Source of the DNA: Chlamydiia bacterium
Lineage (GTDB): Bacteria > Chlamydiota > Chlamydiia > Chlamydiales > FEN-1388
Direction of reading: 5' to 3'
Assembly: GCA_023269335.1 (NCBI GenBank)
Contig: JAHFTM010000029.1
Location: 1-11,186, forward strand
Length of the DNA stretch: 11,186 nucleotides
Position 1 is the stretch's first letter; every line of letters begins with the position of its first letter. The position numbers and the translations under genes are program-made. The notes beneath the pieces were generated by a model, which was given only the letters and a program-made list of their open reading frames with translations, was not told the origin of the DNA and did not search any database. Shown one piece after another: positions 1-6,935 of this stretch.

Positions 1-137
1 TCTTTCTCCATTTTTTTTAAAAATATGCAGAAAAACGTTAAATCTCGTCCATAAGCTTTGACTGTATTGGAAGAAAGGGCGCGCTCTGCCCGTAAGTGCA
101 AAAGAAACTCTTTTAAAGACTGTTCACACGATACCAT
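1..137 (-). CDS. Tyrosine recombinase, XerC/XerD family (N-terminal 45 residues; cut by window edge)
   Basis: Reading the minus strand from the ATG at 137 gives 45 open codons to the window edge. Residues 11-30 (FLLHLRAERALSSNTVKAYG), followed by RDLTFF and FL, match the N-terminal core-binding (SAM-like) domain of Xer recombinases, which typically reads F-x-x-L-x-x-E-R-x-L-S-x-N-T-x-x-A-Y-x-x-D-L-x-x-F-x-x-F-L. The catalytic domain with the Arg and Tyr residues lies outside the window. An in-frame TAA five codons upstream fixes this ATG as the earliest ATG start. An AAGG about 10 bases upstream is a possible ribosome binding site. It lies 45 bases downstream of the 738-residue coiled-coil gene on the same strand and may be co-transcribed with it and pgi. 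Xer proteins resolve chromosome dimers at dif under FtsK control, and ftsK is in this window. These residues cannot separate XerC from XerD, and a phage-type or integron-like relative is less likely but not excluded. Confidence 0.85.
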   Translation of the reverse strand, partial: MVSCEQSLKEFLLHLRAERALSSNTVKAYGRDLTFFCIFLKKMEK

Positions 138-182
138 TGGATAGTCGCCTTATGTACACACCATCCATCATGCATGGAAATG

Positions 183-2399
183 TCATTTTTTTGGTAATGC
201 AGAAATTTGTACTCGAAGTTTTTCCAATGCTGCTTCATCAATTTGTATATCAAAGCTCTCAGTTATTGTATGACAGGCAAAAATGAGTCCTAAAATCGTA
301 TCCATCTGCTCTTCATCTGGCAATTTTCTGGTGTCAAGATCTCGAGCAAGTACAACAATTTTGTCTGCGAATGCTTCAAATTCTTCTGCCATTTTTTCTA
401 GCTGTTTATCAACAGTACTCAGAGTTATGGAAGAGACCATTTCTGAATTCTTTCGAAGAGTCTCTTGTTGTGCTGTAAGATACTGACTCTCGTATTGTAA
501 AAGAACAGGATTGAGACCTGATGGAGAAACAACATTTGCTTTTTCTTGAAGCAGGTCAACCATCTTCACTGCTTGAGCGAGTTGATCTATCGCATTCATG
601 ACACTTGGCAAGTGAACTATCTGAATCTCGTCCCCCGTTGGTACAAGCGCCTTTTCGATTGCACCAAGAGAAAAGCCTCTCTGAAATGCTCTATTAATCA
701 CTTGAAGTTGTTGTTCAACTGTTGCATCAAGCTGCTCAAATGGTATCTTTACTAATCCTGTTGGTATCTTGCTCGCCTGAGTTGTAACAGTTATTGTACG
801 CCCCAATTCAGTTATTTCACGAAGCAGTTGAGTCAGATAGTTTTTTTTCAAAACCGTACTTGCAGTAGCATCATCTGGTAAGGCAGCTAATTTTCCCTGC
901 AGCAGCTCCCTATTTCTCTGGATTTGTGAAAAAAATGGAGCAAAAGCTGCTTTTCGCTTTTCAATTTCAGCTTTAACACTCTTCAGCTGCTCTTCAACTT
1001 GTTTTAAACCTTGACTATGCTCATGTTCTTTACCCTTGACGAGAGGGCTTTGTAACGTACGCTGAGCACTCGCTAACTCGCGACTTAAAATCGTATCACC
1101 TGCTACTTCTGGTGATAGCTTTTGAATCTCAGAAAGAAGAGTCTCTTTTTTTGTTACACTCGCTTTAGCATAGTCATTCTTCAGCTGTGCCAGTTGTTGT
1201 AGAGCCGTCTTCAATTGCTCTTCCAGTGCATCAAGTGACTCTTTTGCTGTTTGGTATACGTCTACATTTTGCTCAATTTGCGTGCTGATTGCTCCAAAGG
1301 CTTGTTCTAGATCAGTCAGCTGCGCAATACTAGCATGTGGGCCTTGTCTTAACCCTAAAGCTTGGATTGCTTCAAGTACCTGCATTGTTTGAGCTTGCAT
1401 GTTTTTTATTTTCACAGCTCGGTCAAGAGCCTGTTTTTTTAATAAGTCTAAGTAAGCTTCTTTTGCAGCTTCGTTTGCTTGACTTGCTTGCTGCAGCCTT
1501 TCCTGCCAATCGACTGCATCTGAATTACCAAGACTTTGAATTGCTGTTCGTGCCTTACCTAATGTGGTATCTTCCTGCTGACTAATGGCACTAAACTTCT
1601 TAGTAAGTTCCTCAAAAGTAGCTATTATTTTTTTAGACGGCGCTTGAATAGGTGCAACCGTGTCTGGCTCTTGGGGCTGTAGCACTGTTACTTGGTTCAC
1701 TGTAGCCATATCATTTACTGAATGTGTTGTGACTGCATTTGGCTCTGCAGTAACGGGAACTGGTGCTATAGGAACGGCAGTCACTTCAGCAGAAGGCTCT
1801 TTCAGCCTTCCTAAAGTCGGCCTCTCCAGCGTTGATTCTCCTTCATGTATATCTAAATCTTGTTCTGTAGCTTGTGTCAGCTGAGCTGTATTTTCTGCTG
1901 GAAGCGAGGAAACTGGCTCTGGAAACAGCGGTTTCGTTACTTTTGTCGTGTGGTCGGAAGACTTATCTGTAGCAATTATAAATTTAATCTTGCTAAATTC
2001 TTCTCTCTGCTTTTTTATTTCTTCATCTGTCGTAAAAAAGTTATACCACTTCTTTTGAAATTTTTGTTGTGCCACTTCATCAATAAGACCATTATACTGC
2101 AGCTGCAAATCTTCAAATTGCTTACTGTCAATATTTTCACTTTTTTGCATCTTCTCAATTTCAGTTTTCAAATGCTTTACATTTGTTTCCAAATCATACT
2201 CAGCTGCATGAATCCATACAATTATACGTCCAAAAAGACCACTGCGTGCTTCATCTTTAGATTGAGTCGTTACACCAATGGGATTCCAGGATTTATCGAG
2301 CTTAACTTTCAATAAATGTTTGTCTTTCGTTACGTTTTGCATAATTGTATGCAGATGATCGTCTGGTGGACGAGGAGGAATTGGAAGACTATCACTCAT
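183..2399 (-). CDS. Large coiled-coil protein of unknown function, 738 aa
   Basis: I do not recognise a family. The protein has three visible parts. Residues 1-145 begin with a proline-rich tip (LPIPPRPPDD), then a basic region with tryptophans at 38, 62 and 118 and a helical stretch (about 68-140) rich in Lys, Glu and Gln. Residues about 145-258 form a low-complexity linker rich in Pro, Val, Thr and Ala, probably disordered. Residues about 259-738 are almost continuous amphipathic helix rich in Leu, Ala, Gln, Glu and Lys, as in a long coiled coil. There is no signal peptide and no membrane segment, and only one cysteine near the C-terminus, so it looks cytosolic or exported by a signal-independent route. 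The ATG at 2399 has an AGGG 8 bases upstream, and a TATAAT sits about 50 bases upstream (2449-2454) without a convincing -35. It lies between pgi and the Xer gene on one strand. A structural coiled-coil protein or a type III secretion substrate are possibilities only. Confidence 0.85.
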   Translation of the reverse strand: MSDSLPIPPRPPDDHLHTIMQNVTKDKHLLKVKLDKSWNPIGVTTQSKDEARSGLFGRIIVWIHAAEYDLETNVKHLKTEIEKMQKSENIDSKQFEDLQLQYNGLIDEVAQQKFQKKWYNFFTTDEEIKKQREEFSKIKFIIATDKSSDHTTKVTKPLFPEPVSSLPAENTAQLTQATEQDLDIHEGESTLERPTLGRLKEPSAEVTAVPIAPVPVTAEPNAVTTHSVNDMATVNQVTVLQPQEPDTVAPIQAPSKKIIATFEELTKKFSAISQQEDTTLGKARTAIQSLGNSDAVDWQERLQQASQANEAAKEAYLDLLKKQALDRAVKIKNMQAQTMQVLEAIQALGLRQGPHASIAQLTDLEQAFGAISTQIEQNVDVYQTAKESLDALEEQLKTALQQLAQLKNDYAKASVTKKETLLSEIQKLSPEVAGDTILSRELASAQRTLQSPLVKGKEHEHSQGLKQVEEQLKSVKAEIEKRKAAFAPFFSQIQRNRELLQGKLAALPDDATASTVLKKNYLTQLLREITELGRTITVTTQASKIPTGLVKIPFEQLDATVEQQLQVINRAFQRGFSLGAIEKALVPTGDEIQIVHLPSVMNAIDQLAQAVKMVDLLQEKANVVSPSGLNPVLLQYESQYLTAQQETLRKNSEMVSSITLSTVDKQLEKMAEEFEAFADKIVVLARDLDTRKLPDEEQMDTILGLIFACHTITESFDIQIDEAALEKLRVQISALPKK

Positions 2400-2476
2400 A
2401 TATAAAACCCTGTTTTAGTATATAGTCTTCTTTTTACACATTTATATAATTATATTTTACATTTATTTATACTCTC

Positions 2477-4111
2477 TCAGACCTGCTTTGAAATCTGCAA
2501 GAGCGTTTCCCCTAAAGGAAAGGGTTCAGCTTTCTGCCCCTCATGTTCAGCTTTGAAGAGACCAAGCTGCTTTTCAGCAAGTACTTTACCCAGTTGAACT
2601 CCCTCTTGGTCGAAGGAGTTGATACCCCAGATAAACCCTTGGAAAGCGATTTTATTCTCATAGTAAGAGAGGAGCGCGCCGAGGGCGTAGGGCGTCAGCT
2701 TTTTGGCTAAGAGCAGGAGACTTGGACGGTTGCCGGGAAATACTTTGTTGGGGTTGGCATTTTTTTGACCCATGGCTAGCCCCATAGCTTGTGCGAAGAG
2801 GTTGGAGAGAAGCTTTTCTTGAGATGTTGTGCCTTTCCATTCAAAGTCGTGACCTGATTGGGGCTCGATAAAGCCGATGAGTTCGAGGGGGATGATGTTT
2901 GTGCCTTGATGGATCAGCTGATAAAAGGAGTGCTGAGCATTAGTTCCAGGCTCACCCCAGATGATGGGTCCTGTTTCAAAAGCGCAAGGCTCTCCTCTCC
3001 GATCAATGCGTTTGCCATTGGACTCCATGTCACACTGCTGCAGATGGGCAGGGAAGCGATGTAAAACCTGAGCGTAGGGAATGATGGCTTCTGTAGAATA
3101 GCCTAGGAAATTACGATTCCAGATGCCTAATAGTGCAGAGAGAAGTGGTAGGTTTTCTTTGGGATCTGTTTTTAAAGCGACGAGGTCCATGGCGTGCGCG
3201 CCTTTTAAAAGATCTATGAATTCATCATAGCCTACGCCAAAAGAGAGCAGTAGAGCGCCTACCATGGACGTTGCGGAGTAGCGACCGCCGACATAATCCC
3301 ATACATAAAATGCGGCCTTATAGCGCTTCAAATCATCCATCGGGGTACCAGGCATGGTGATGGAGACAAAATGCTCATTCGGATTGAGGTTTTGCTTTAC
3401 ATATTCACTGCGTAAAAACTCTTCATTGGTGGCAGTTTCAAGTGTTGTGCCTGATTTTGAAACGACGACGACGAGGGTTTTTTTAAGATCTACGCTGCCA
3501 AGTGTGAGGGCTACATCGTCAGGGTCAACGTTACCAATAAAATGCACCTGGCGATCTTTTCTTTGATAAAATGAAAGTGCATTGTAGAGTGCTTTGGGAC
3601 CAAGCTCTGAACCGCCGATGCCGATTAAGATCATCTCTGAAAAGCGTTTTTGAACATTGATTTCATCGATAAACTTCTTCAGCTTTTCATGTTCTTTTTT
3701 GACAAGTAGGCGCGCATTTGTAGCAGCTTTACCAGAATTGGGCGCATCAAAAATATCGCGCATGGCAGTGTGAAGAGCAGGCCTGTTTTCCGATTCTACT
3801 CCCTCAATGAAATTGACTACTTCACCACTTTGCATGGCTTGCATTTGTATAAGAGCCTTTCTCTGGTCTGCAAGCTGAAAAAGTGCTTGTAGAACATCGT
3901 CGCTCACTTTCTCAAAACCATAAAGGCAAGTAAAACCGGCTGCTAAAGCTTTCATTTTGGCTATGCGTTCTGGGCTTATAACTCCCTCTTTTGTTAAGTC
4001 CAGGGGTGATAAGGCATAGTTTTTCAAAGAGCTGAAGGCAGCTGTTTTTTCAAAGGAGGGCATCTCAAAAAAAAGTTTCTTTCGTGCATCTTGTTCAGCA
4101 GTGGTGGCCAT
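2477..4111 (-). CDS. pgi: Glucose-6-phosphate isomerase
   Basis: Pgi interconverts glucose 6-phosphate and fructose 6-phosphate in the cytosol, linking glycolysis, gluconeogenesis and the pentose phosphate and glycogen routes. The protein has 544 residues, normal for the long bacterial/eukaryotic family. The sugar-phosphate binding motifs are intact: GIGGSELGPKA at about 164-174 and SKSGTTLET at 218-226. The active-site candidates are also present: Glu363 in MESNGK, His394 in NAQHSFYQ, and Lys509 in the C-terminal signature SFDQEGVQLGK. Its overall pattern (PLDLT near the N-terminus, ENRPALHTAMR, FPAHLQQC, GINSFDQEGV) resembles chlamydial Pgi. I chose the ATG at 4111 because GGAG lies 5 bases before it and the conserved region begins soon after. 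An in-frame TTG at 4177 would add 22 residues but has no ribosome binding site. The gene follows the 34-residue gene by 150 bases and precedes the coiled-coil gene by 77. Confidence 0.97.
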   Translation of the reverse strand: MATTAEQDARKKLFFEMPSFEKTAAFSSLKNYALSPLDLTKEGVISPERIAKMKALAAGFTCLYGFEKVSDDVLQALFQLADQRKALIQMQAMQSGEVVNFIEGVESENRPALHTAMRDIFDAPNSGKAATNARLLVKKEHEKLKKFIDEINVQKRFSEMILIGIGGSELGPKALYNALSFYQRKDRQVHFIGNVDPDDVALTLGSVDLKKTLVVVVSKSGTTLETATNEEFLRSEYVKQNLNPNEHFVSITMPGTPMDDLKRYKAAFYVWDYVGGRYSATSMVGALLLSFGVGYDEFIDLLKGAHAMDLVALKTDPKENLPLLSALLGIWNRNFLGYSTEAIIPYAQVLHRFPAHLQQCDMESNGKRIDRRGEPCAFETGPIIWGEPGTNAQHSFYQLIHQGTNIIPLELIGFIEPQSGHDFEWKGTTSQEKLLSNLFAQAMGLAMGQKNANPNKVFPGNRPSLLLLAKKLTPYALGALLSYYENKIAFQGFIWGINSFDQEGVQLGKVLAEKQLGLFKAEHEGQKAEPFPLGETLLQISKQV

Positions 4112-4190
4112 AGCATCTCCGTTTCTTAAAAGTGTTGAGTTACACGTATCACGTTCGGCGAAAAATTGCAAATTCAACTACAGAGTGGCA

Positions 4191-4196
4191 ATTATA
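4191..4196 (-). promoter_or_regulatory. Possible -10 element upstream of pgi
   Basis: The minus strand reads a perfect TATAAT here, about 80 bases before the pgi ATG and just after the 4214-4242 hairpin. No convincing -35 hexamer lies 16-18 bases further upstream. This would only work as a weak or activator-dependent promoter, or it may be chance in AT-rich DNA. Its position after a possible terminator makes a separate pgi transcript plausible. Confidence 0.3.
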
Positions 4197-4213
4197 AGGA
4201 ACCGTAAGGTGGG

Positions 4214-4242
4214 CACATCCTGCCTCTTTGAAGCAGGATGTG
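4214..4242 (-). terminator. 10-bp perfect hairpin between the 34-aa gene and pgi
   Basis: CACATCCTGC (4214-4223) is followed after a 9-base loop by its exact reverse complement GCAGGATGTG (4233-4242). On the minus strand it starts 20 bases after the stop of the 34-residue gene, the usual place for a terminator. No run of T follows in either direction, so it is not a classical intrinsic terminator. It could be a factor-dependent terminator, an RNA-stabilising stem for the upstream message, or a leader structure of pgi. Confidence 0.45.
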
Positions 4243-4261
4243 TGAAGGCAAAAGCTAGGTT

Positions 4262-4366
4262 TTATTTACTTTGCTTTTTTTCCTGTTTTTTAGCCTTGCG
4301 CTCTTTAGGTGTGAGTGTAGGCTTTTTCTTTTCATCTTTACGGTGCTTTACTACTTCTTTTGTCAT
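4262..4366 (-). CDS. Lysine-rich micro-protein, 34 aa
   Basis: A short minus-strand frame runs from the ATG at 4366 to the TAA at 4262-4264. It starts MTKEVVKHRKDEKKK and ends KKQEKKQSK. Thirteen of its 34 residues are Lys and two are Arg, with no hydrophobic segment, so it should be very basic and soluble. The strongest evidence that it is translated is the AAGGAGGT ribosome binding site five bases upstream, the best in the window. It lies 63 bases after the 208-residue gene and 150 bases before pgi on the same strand. Such a composition suggests nucleic acid or ribosome binding, which is inference. From memory, Chlamydia has a very small basic late gene, ltuA, beside pgi. The location is therefore suggestive, but I cannot show sequence homology. 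Confidence 0.72.
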   Translation of the reverse strand: MTKEVVKHRKDEKKKPTLTPKERKAKKQEKKQSK

Positions 4367-4370
4367 AATG

Positions 4371-4379
4371 AACCTCCTT
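4371..4379 (-). promoter_or_regulatory. Near-perfect Shine-Dalgarno for the 34-aa gene
   Basis: The minus strand reads AAGGAGGTT, matching the anti-Shine-Dalgarno core over eight bases, with a five-base spacer (TCATT) to ATG. Neighbouring genes have much weaker sites. This supports a real and possibly highly translated short gene and fixes its start. Confidence 0.75.
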
Positions 4380-4429
4380 GTTGATAAGCTTAAGATAAGA
4401 AAAACAAAACAATTAAGGATAGAGAAAAA

Positions 4430-5056
4430 TTAGGATGGGTTAGAAGACAGGTTGGCTGGCATAGCAAATGGTGATGAAACGACTTGAGGAAGGGCGACAT
4501 TGTACATAATATTAGCGGGCAAAAGACCATCACTTTCTAAACAATCACGCATGTATGTCAAAAGATTCAAGCGTGAAACTATTTCATCAAAGCGCGCACA
4601 AATGGTTGTATAGCCACCTTCTAGTTGATTAAGAATATCTTTTTGGCGTCGCTTGACTTCAGAAATCTCTTCCATCCTTTTTCCCATGGACTGCTCAGAA
4701 ACTAAATGCAGCATCACAATTGTTTGAATAGAAGAGGCAGGTACAGGCTGAGGCAAAATTGCAGGGCCTTTATCTTTTAGCTCCTCAATTTTTTGTTCAA
4801 GTAGAGGCTTGAGCTGAAAAGCGAATTGAGCAAGCTTTTTAAATTCCTTCAAGAAAGTACTGCATTCCTTATTGAGAGAGGCTCTATCAGGATCATAAGA
4901 GTGCGTGACTACCCCAACTTGAGTTTGAATGCGGGCATCTAACGCGCTTGTCTCTTGCAAAAGATGATTCAGCGCGGAATACAAGGAATTCCCTTGTGCA
5001 TTTTTAGCAAGCTCGTCGCTTTTTATTTGCGACCTTGTATAGGGAGACTGTGTCAT
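4430..5056 (-). CDS. Helical hypothetical protein, 208 aa
   Basis: I do not recognise a family. The protein appears mostly helical and cytosolic: no signal peptide and no convincing membrane span. Residues about 24-97 hold amphipathic helices (around ALNHLLQETSALDARI and FKKLAQFAFQLKPLLEQKIEELK). A proline-containing break (LPQPVP, 101-106) separates these from a second helical part at about 107-172, which includes the charged stretch MGKRMEEISEVKRRQKD. The last 30 or so residues are Ser, Pro and Asn rich and probably flexible. The ATG at 5056 is supported by AAGGAG with a five-base spacer. It is the first gene leftward from the divergent region and may lead a transcript including the 34-residue gene. 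Two-part helical proteins like this occur among chlamydial inclusion- or secretion-related proteins, but nothing here establishes such a role. Confidence 0.82.
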   Translation of the reverse strand: MTQSPYTRSQIKSDELAKNAQGNSLYSALNHLLQETSALDARIQTQVGVVTHSYDPDRASLNKECSTFLKEFKKLAQFAFQLKPLLEQKIEELKDKGPAILPQPVPASSIQTIVMLHLVSEQSMGKRMEEISEVKRRQKDILNQLEGGYTTICARFDEIVSRLNLLTYMRDCLESDGLLPANIMYNVALPQVVSSPFAMPANLSSNPS

Positions 5057-5058
5057 TG

Positions 5059-5076
5059 CAACTCCTTAAAGAGTTG
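5059..5076 (-). promoter_or_regulatory. Small hairpin covering the ribosome binding site of the 208-aa gene
   Basis: On the minus strand CAACTC and GAGTTG form a 6-bp stem around a 6-base loop TTTAAG. The AAGGAG ribosome binding site (complement of 5062-5067) falls half in the loop and half in the 3' arm, so folding would partly hide it. The stem is short, so this may be incidental. Confidence 0.3.
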
Positions 5077-5090
5077 AACTTAAAAACATC

Positions 5091-5119
5091 CTTATACATA
5101 AGTACATAAAAAATTTCAC
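5091..5119 (-). promoter_or_regulatory. Candidate leftward promoter for the 208-aa gene
   Basis: On the minus strand GTGAAA (complement of 5114-5119) and TATAAG (complement of 5091-5096) are separated by 17 bases. They match the consensus at 4 of 6 and 5 of 6 positions. The -10 is 34 bases before the ATG. The spacing is ideal, but the surrounding DNA is AT-rich and chance matches are likely. Confidence 0.4.
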
Positions 5120-5134
5120 TATACTATTGCAACA

Positions 5135-5152
5135 TGCCCGTTTTATAGGGCA
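5135..5152. repeat. Short inverted repeat in the divergent intergenic region
   Basis: TGCCC (5135-5139) and GGGCA (5148-5152) flank an AT-rich eight-base centre, in the middle of the 185-base divergent region and upstream of both candidate promoters. It stands out as a GC-rich dyad in AT-rich DNA. It could be a regulator site or part of an early transcript fold; no known operator was recognised. Confidence 0.3.
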
Positions 5153-5185
5153 AGAAAAAGGAACTGAAAATCAAACGCTCTTCTC

Positions 5186-5214
5186 TTGATTTTTAACTTA
5201 TTGAGTGCTATAAT
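5186..5214 (+). promoter_or_regulatory. Rightward sigma-70-type promoter for trmB
   Basis: TTGATT (5186-5191) and a perfect TATAAT (5209-5214) are exactly 17 bases apart. The expected transcription start, around 5221, leaves a leader of about 20 bases before the trmB ATG at 5242. It is the best promoter match in the window and probably drives trmB and the overlapping downstream gene. Confidence 0.7.
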
Positions 5215-5241
5215 CTTTCTTCAATTTTTTAAGAATTTGCT

Positions 5242-5931
5242 ATGCCAAAACCTCAAGATTTAAAACTACCCTTTGTTTTTGCTGAACGTCAAGCGATCAT
5301 TTTTGATAGGCTCTGGTATGTACCTGCACGGGTGGACTCCCCCAATTTTTCTTTTCCTGGATTTGCCGACACGGCACTTTTTGGAAATGAAAATCCTCTC
5401 TTTATAGAGTACTGCAGCGGCAATGGAAGCTGGATTTTAGACAAAGCAAAGCGTAACCCTACGAATAACTACTTGGCAGTAGAAATGTGCTTTGAGCGCG
5501 CGCGAAAAATCTGGTCTAAAATTCATAACATGAAGCTCACAAATCTTGTTGTCGCTTGGGCAGAAGGTCTTCAGCTGACGCAAAAATATATTCCACAAAG
5601 TTGCATTAGCGGAATTTACATTAATTTTCCAGATCCATGGCCAAAAAGAAGACATGCTAAATACCGCATCATCAACCAGCCATTTCTTCAAGAGATGCAT
5701 CGCATTTTAAAGCCAGAAAGCTGCATCACCACGGTGACAGATCATGAAGACTACTCTAAAATCATGATCCAAGAATTCCTCTCTCACAAAGGCTTTCAGA
5801 GCTTGATTGAAGCGCCTTACTTTGCAGAGCCAACGCCTGATTATGGTTCTTCCTTTTTTGAAGAGCTTTTTAAAAGTAAGGGCAAGACTATACGTCTTCA
5901 TTCATTTGCTAAAGTCGATCAGAAGTCATGA
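5242..5931 (+). CDS. trmB: tRNA (guanine-N7-)-methyltransferase
   Basis: TrmB transfers a methyl group from S-adenosylmethionine to N7 of G46 in the tRNA variable loop, in the cytosol. The protein has 229 residues, typical for the family. Motif I is EYCSGNG at 56-62, with the ribose-contacting acidic residue in AVE (Glu81). The diagnostic NFPDPWPKRRH is at 128-138, with Asp131 the likely catalytic or guanine-contacting residue. RIINQPFL and RILKP (154-158) follow as in the family, and TDHEDY at 166-171 corresponds to the usual TD-motif. Two features differ from E. coli: motif I has CSGNG instead of GxGxG, and the C-terminus reads PDYGSSFFEELFKSKG where many TrmB proteins have TKFExRG. Both look like what I remember of Chlamydia TrmB, so they are probably lineage-typical. 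The ribosome binding site is weak (AAG, eight bases from ATG). The next gene overlaps its stop by four bases. Confidence 0.95.
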   Translation: MPKPQDLKLPFVFAERQAIIFDRLWYVPARVDSPNFSFPGFADTALFGNENPLFIEYCSGNGSWILDKAKRNPTNNYLAVEMCFERARKIWSKIHNMKLTNLVVAWAEGLQLTQKYIPQSCISGIYINFPDPWPKRRHAKYRIINQPFLQEMHRILKPESCITTVTDHEDYSKIMIQEFLSHKGFQSLIEAPYFAEPTPDYGSSFFEELFKSKGKTIRLHSFAKVDQKS

Positions 5932-6935
5932 CAGAAAATCACGAATTGCAAGAAGAACTAGCAGAAGAAGAGCTGGCAGAAGAAGAGCTAGATTTTCATA
6001 AAGAAATTGCTTCTCTCATAGCGTATGAAAGCAATACTGACGATGAAAAGATACCAACTGGCTTCACTTGTGTGACCTGTTCACTTGATGGAAGCTTGCG
6101 CTCAAATCTTCACTGGGACAAGGCACTTCAAAGGGCCAGAGGCCTCATTGAGAGTGGCTATAAAGTTCTTTTCGACCTTGATCTCGGTCTTTTTAAAAAG
6201 CTATCTTTACCGCTAAAATCAGCAGTGCAATTTCAAGCACTTGCGCTAGCTGTAGATCATTTCCAAAAAGAGGTCGTAGAAATGACTGGGGTGATTGTAC
6301 TGCGCTCGAACCTTCTTTTCCAAAGAGAGCTTCAGTGGGATGAAGGGCTTGAAGAAAGCTACCAGCTGTGGCTAAAAGAAAAGCATCGGGAGGCGAGTGA
6401 AGCCTCATTATCTCTTTTTTGCCGCAATGTAGTTGTTGAGTATCTTGAGCTTTTGATCGATCACCTTTCACCAAACATTGTACCTTTTGTGCTTGTAGAT
6501 GCCTCTTGCGTAAGCTCTCCCCTACTTTTTGCGCAGCTGACTGCGTCCGACTGTTATAAGCGCTTGCAGCTGGCTATTTCAGAGCCGCTCTTTCAGCAGG
6601 GTTATACTTCATGGCAAAAAGGATCTGAATTTTTGGGCTATATCGGTAAAAATTTACCCACAAACATTTGTGAACCTGTAGAGCCCACAACAGGAATTGT
6701 GCTTCCAGCCTATGATGTTGTCGAACCTTCGGCCTACAATGGACTGGAAGATCGTTTTTTGGAGTTATTAGAGAAAAGAGAACCATTTAAAGTTATCTCT
6801 GAAGAATATGTAACTACCGAATGGTCAGGACTGGATTCTTTACACGTCTGCCTTTCGGGCATATCGAAAAATGGACGGCGAAAGCTTGCTGGCTTCGAAG
6901 CTGCAGGTGGCCATATCATCCCCACCCTTCAATAA
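5928..6935 (+). CDS. Hypothetical protein, 335 aa, translationally coupled to trmB
   Basis: I do not recognise this family. Its ATG overlaps the trmB stop in the sequence ATGA, so translation is probably coupled and the two genes form an operon. The first 22 residues are very acidic and repetitive (EELAEEELAEEEL), probably a flexible tail. The rest looks like a compact alpha/beta protein. Predicted strands include YKVLFDLDLGLF (78-89), GVIVLRSNLLF (121-131), IVPFVLVDAS (184-193) and LHVCLSGIS (305-313), separated by amphipathic helices. There is no signal peptide or membrane span. The C-terminus (NGRRKLAGFEAAGGHII, 315-331) looks like a conserved strand-turn-helix end. The strand-helix alternation could be a barrel or Rossmann-like fold, but no catalytic motif is clear. 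A hairpin begins exactly at the last base of its stop codon. Confidence 0.87.
   Translation: MTENHELQEELAEEELAEEELDFHKEIASLIAYESNTDDEKIPTGFTCVTCSLDGSLRSNLHWDKALQRARGLIESGYKVLFDLDLGLFKKLSLPLKSAVQFQALALAVDHFQKEVVEMTGVIVLRSNLLFQRELQWDEGLEESYQLWLKEKHREASEASLSLFCRNVVVEYLELLIDHLSPNIVPFVLVDASCVSSPLLFAQLTASDCYKRLQLAISEPLFQQGYTSWQKGSEFLGYIGKNLPTNICEPVEPTTGIVLPAYDVVEPSAYNGLEDRFLELLEKREPFKVISEEYVTTEWSGLDSLHVCLSGISKNGRRKLAGFEAAGGHIIPTLQ
5952..5990 (+). repeat. 15-bp tandem repeat, about 2.6 copies, encoding an acidic tail
   Basis: The unit GAAGAACTAGCAGAA and its variant GAAGAGCTGGCAGAA repeat in frame, encoding EELAE units at residues 9-21 of the 335-residue protein. Third-position differences between copies show it is not a very recent slippage product. 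A 15-base period keeps the frame, so copy number could vary between strains without disrupting the gene. Confidence 0.75.

Noticed and set aside
1860..2315. 151-codon plus-strand frame opposite the start of the 738-residue gene, rich in Phe, Leu and Cys
   Set aside because: It is the complement of a Lys/Glu-rich coiled-coil coding region, which automatically gives Phe/Leu-rich products. The real gene has the start signal and sensible protein.
4112..4177. N-terminal extension of Pgi from an in-frame TTG (peptide beginning MNLQFFAE, which resembles starts of some phage capsid proteins)
   Set aside because: It starts at TTG without a ribosome binding site, while the ATG at 4111 has GGAG at proper spacing and begins close to the conserved Pgi region. 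The capsid-like look is a short coincidence.
5085..5115. Possible dif or replication-origin element (TTATACATAAGTACATAA, AT-rich, near the strand switch)
   Set aside because: It contains only imperfect TACATAA repeats, no XerC/XerD arm arrangement and no DnaA boxes (TTATCCACA type). A divergent promoter region explains the AT richness.
5410..5430. Apparent loss of the TrmB S-adenosylmethionine motif (EYCSGNG instead of GxGxG)
   Set aside because: The CSGNG form and the altered C-terminus match chlamydial TrmB as I recall it, and all downstream motifs are intact, so this is lineage variation and not decay.
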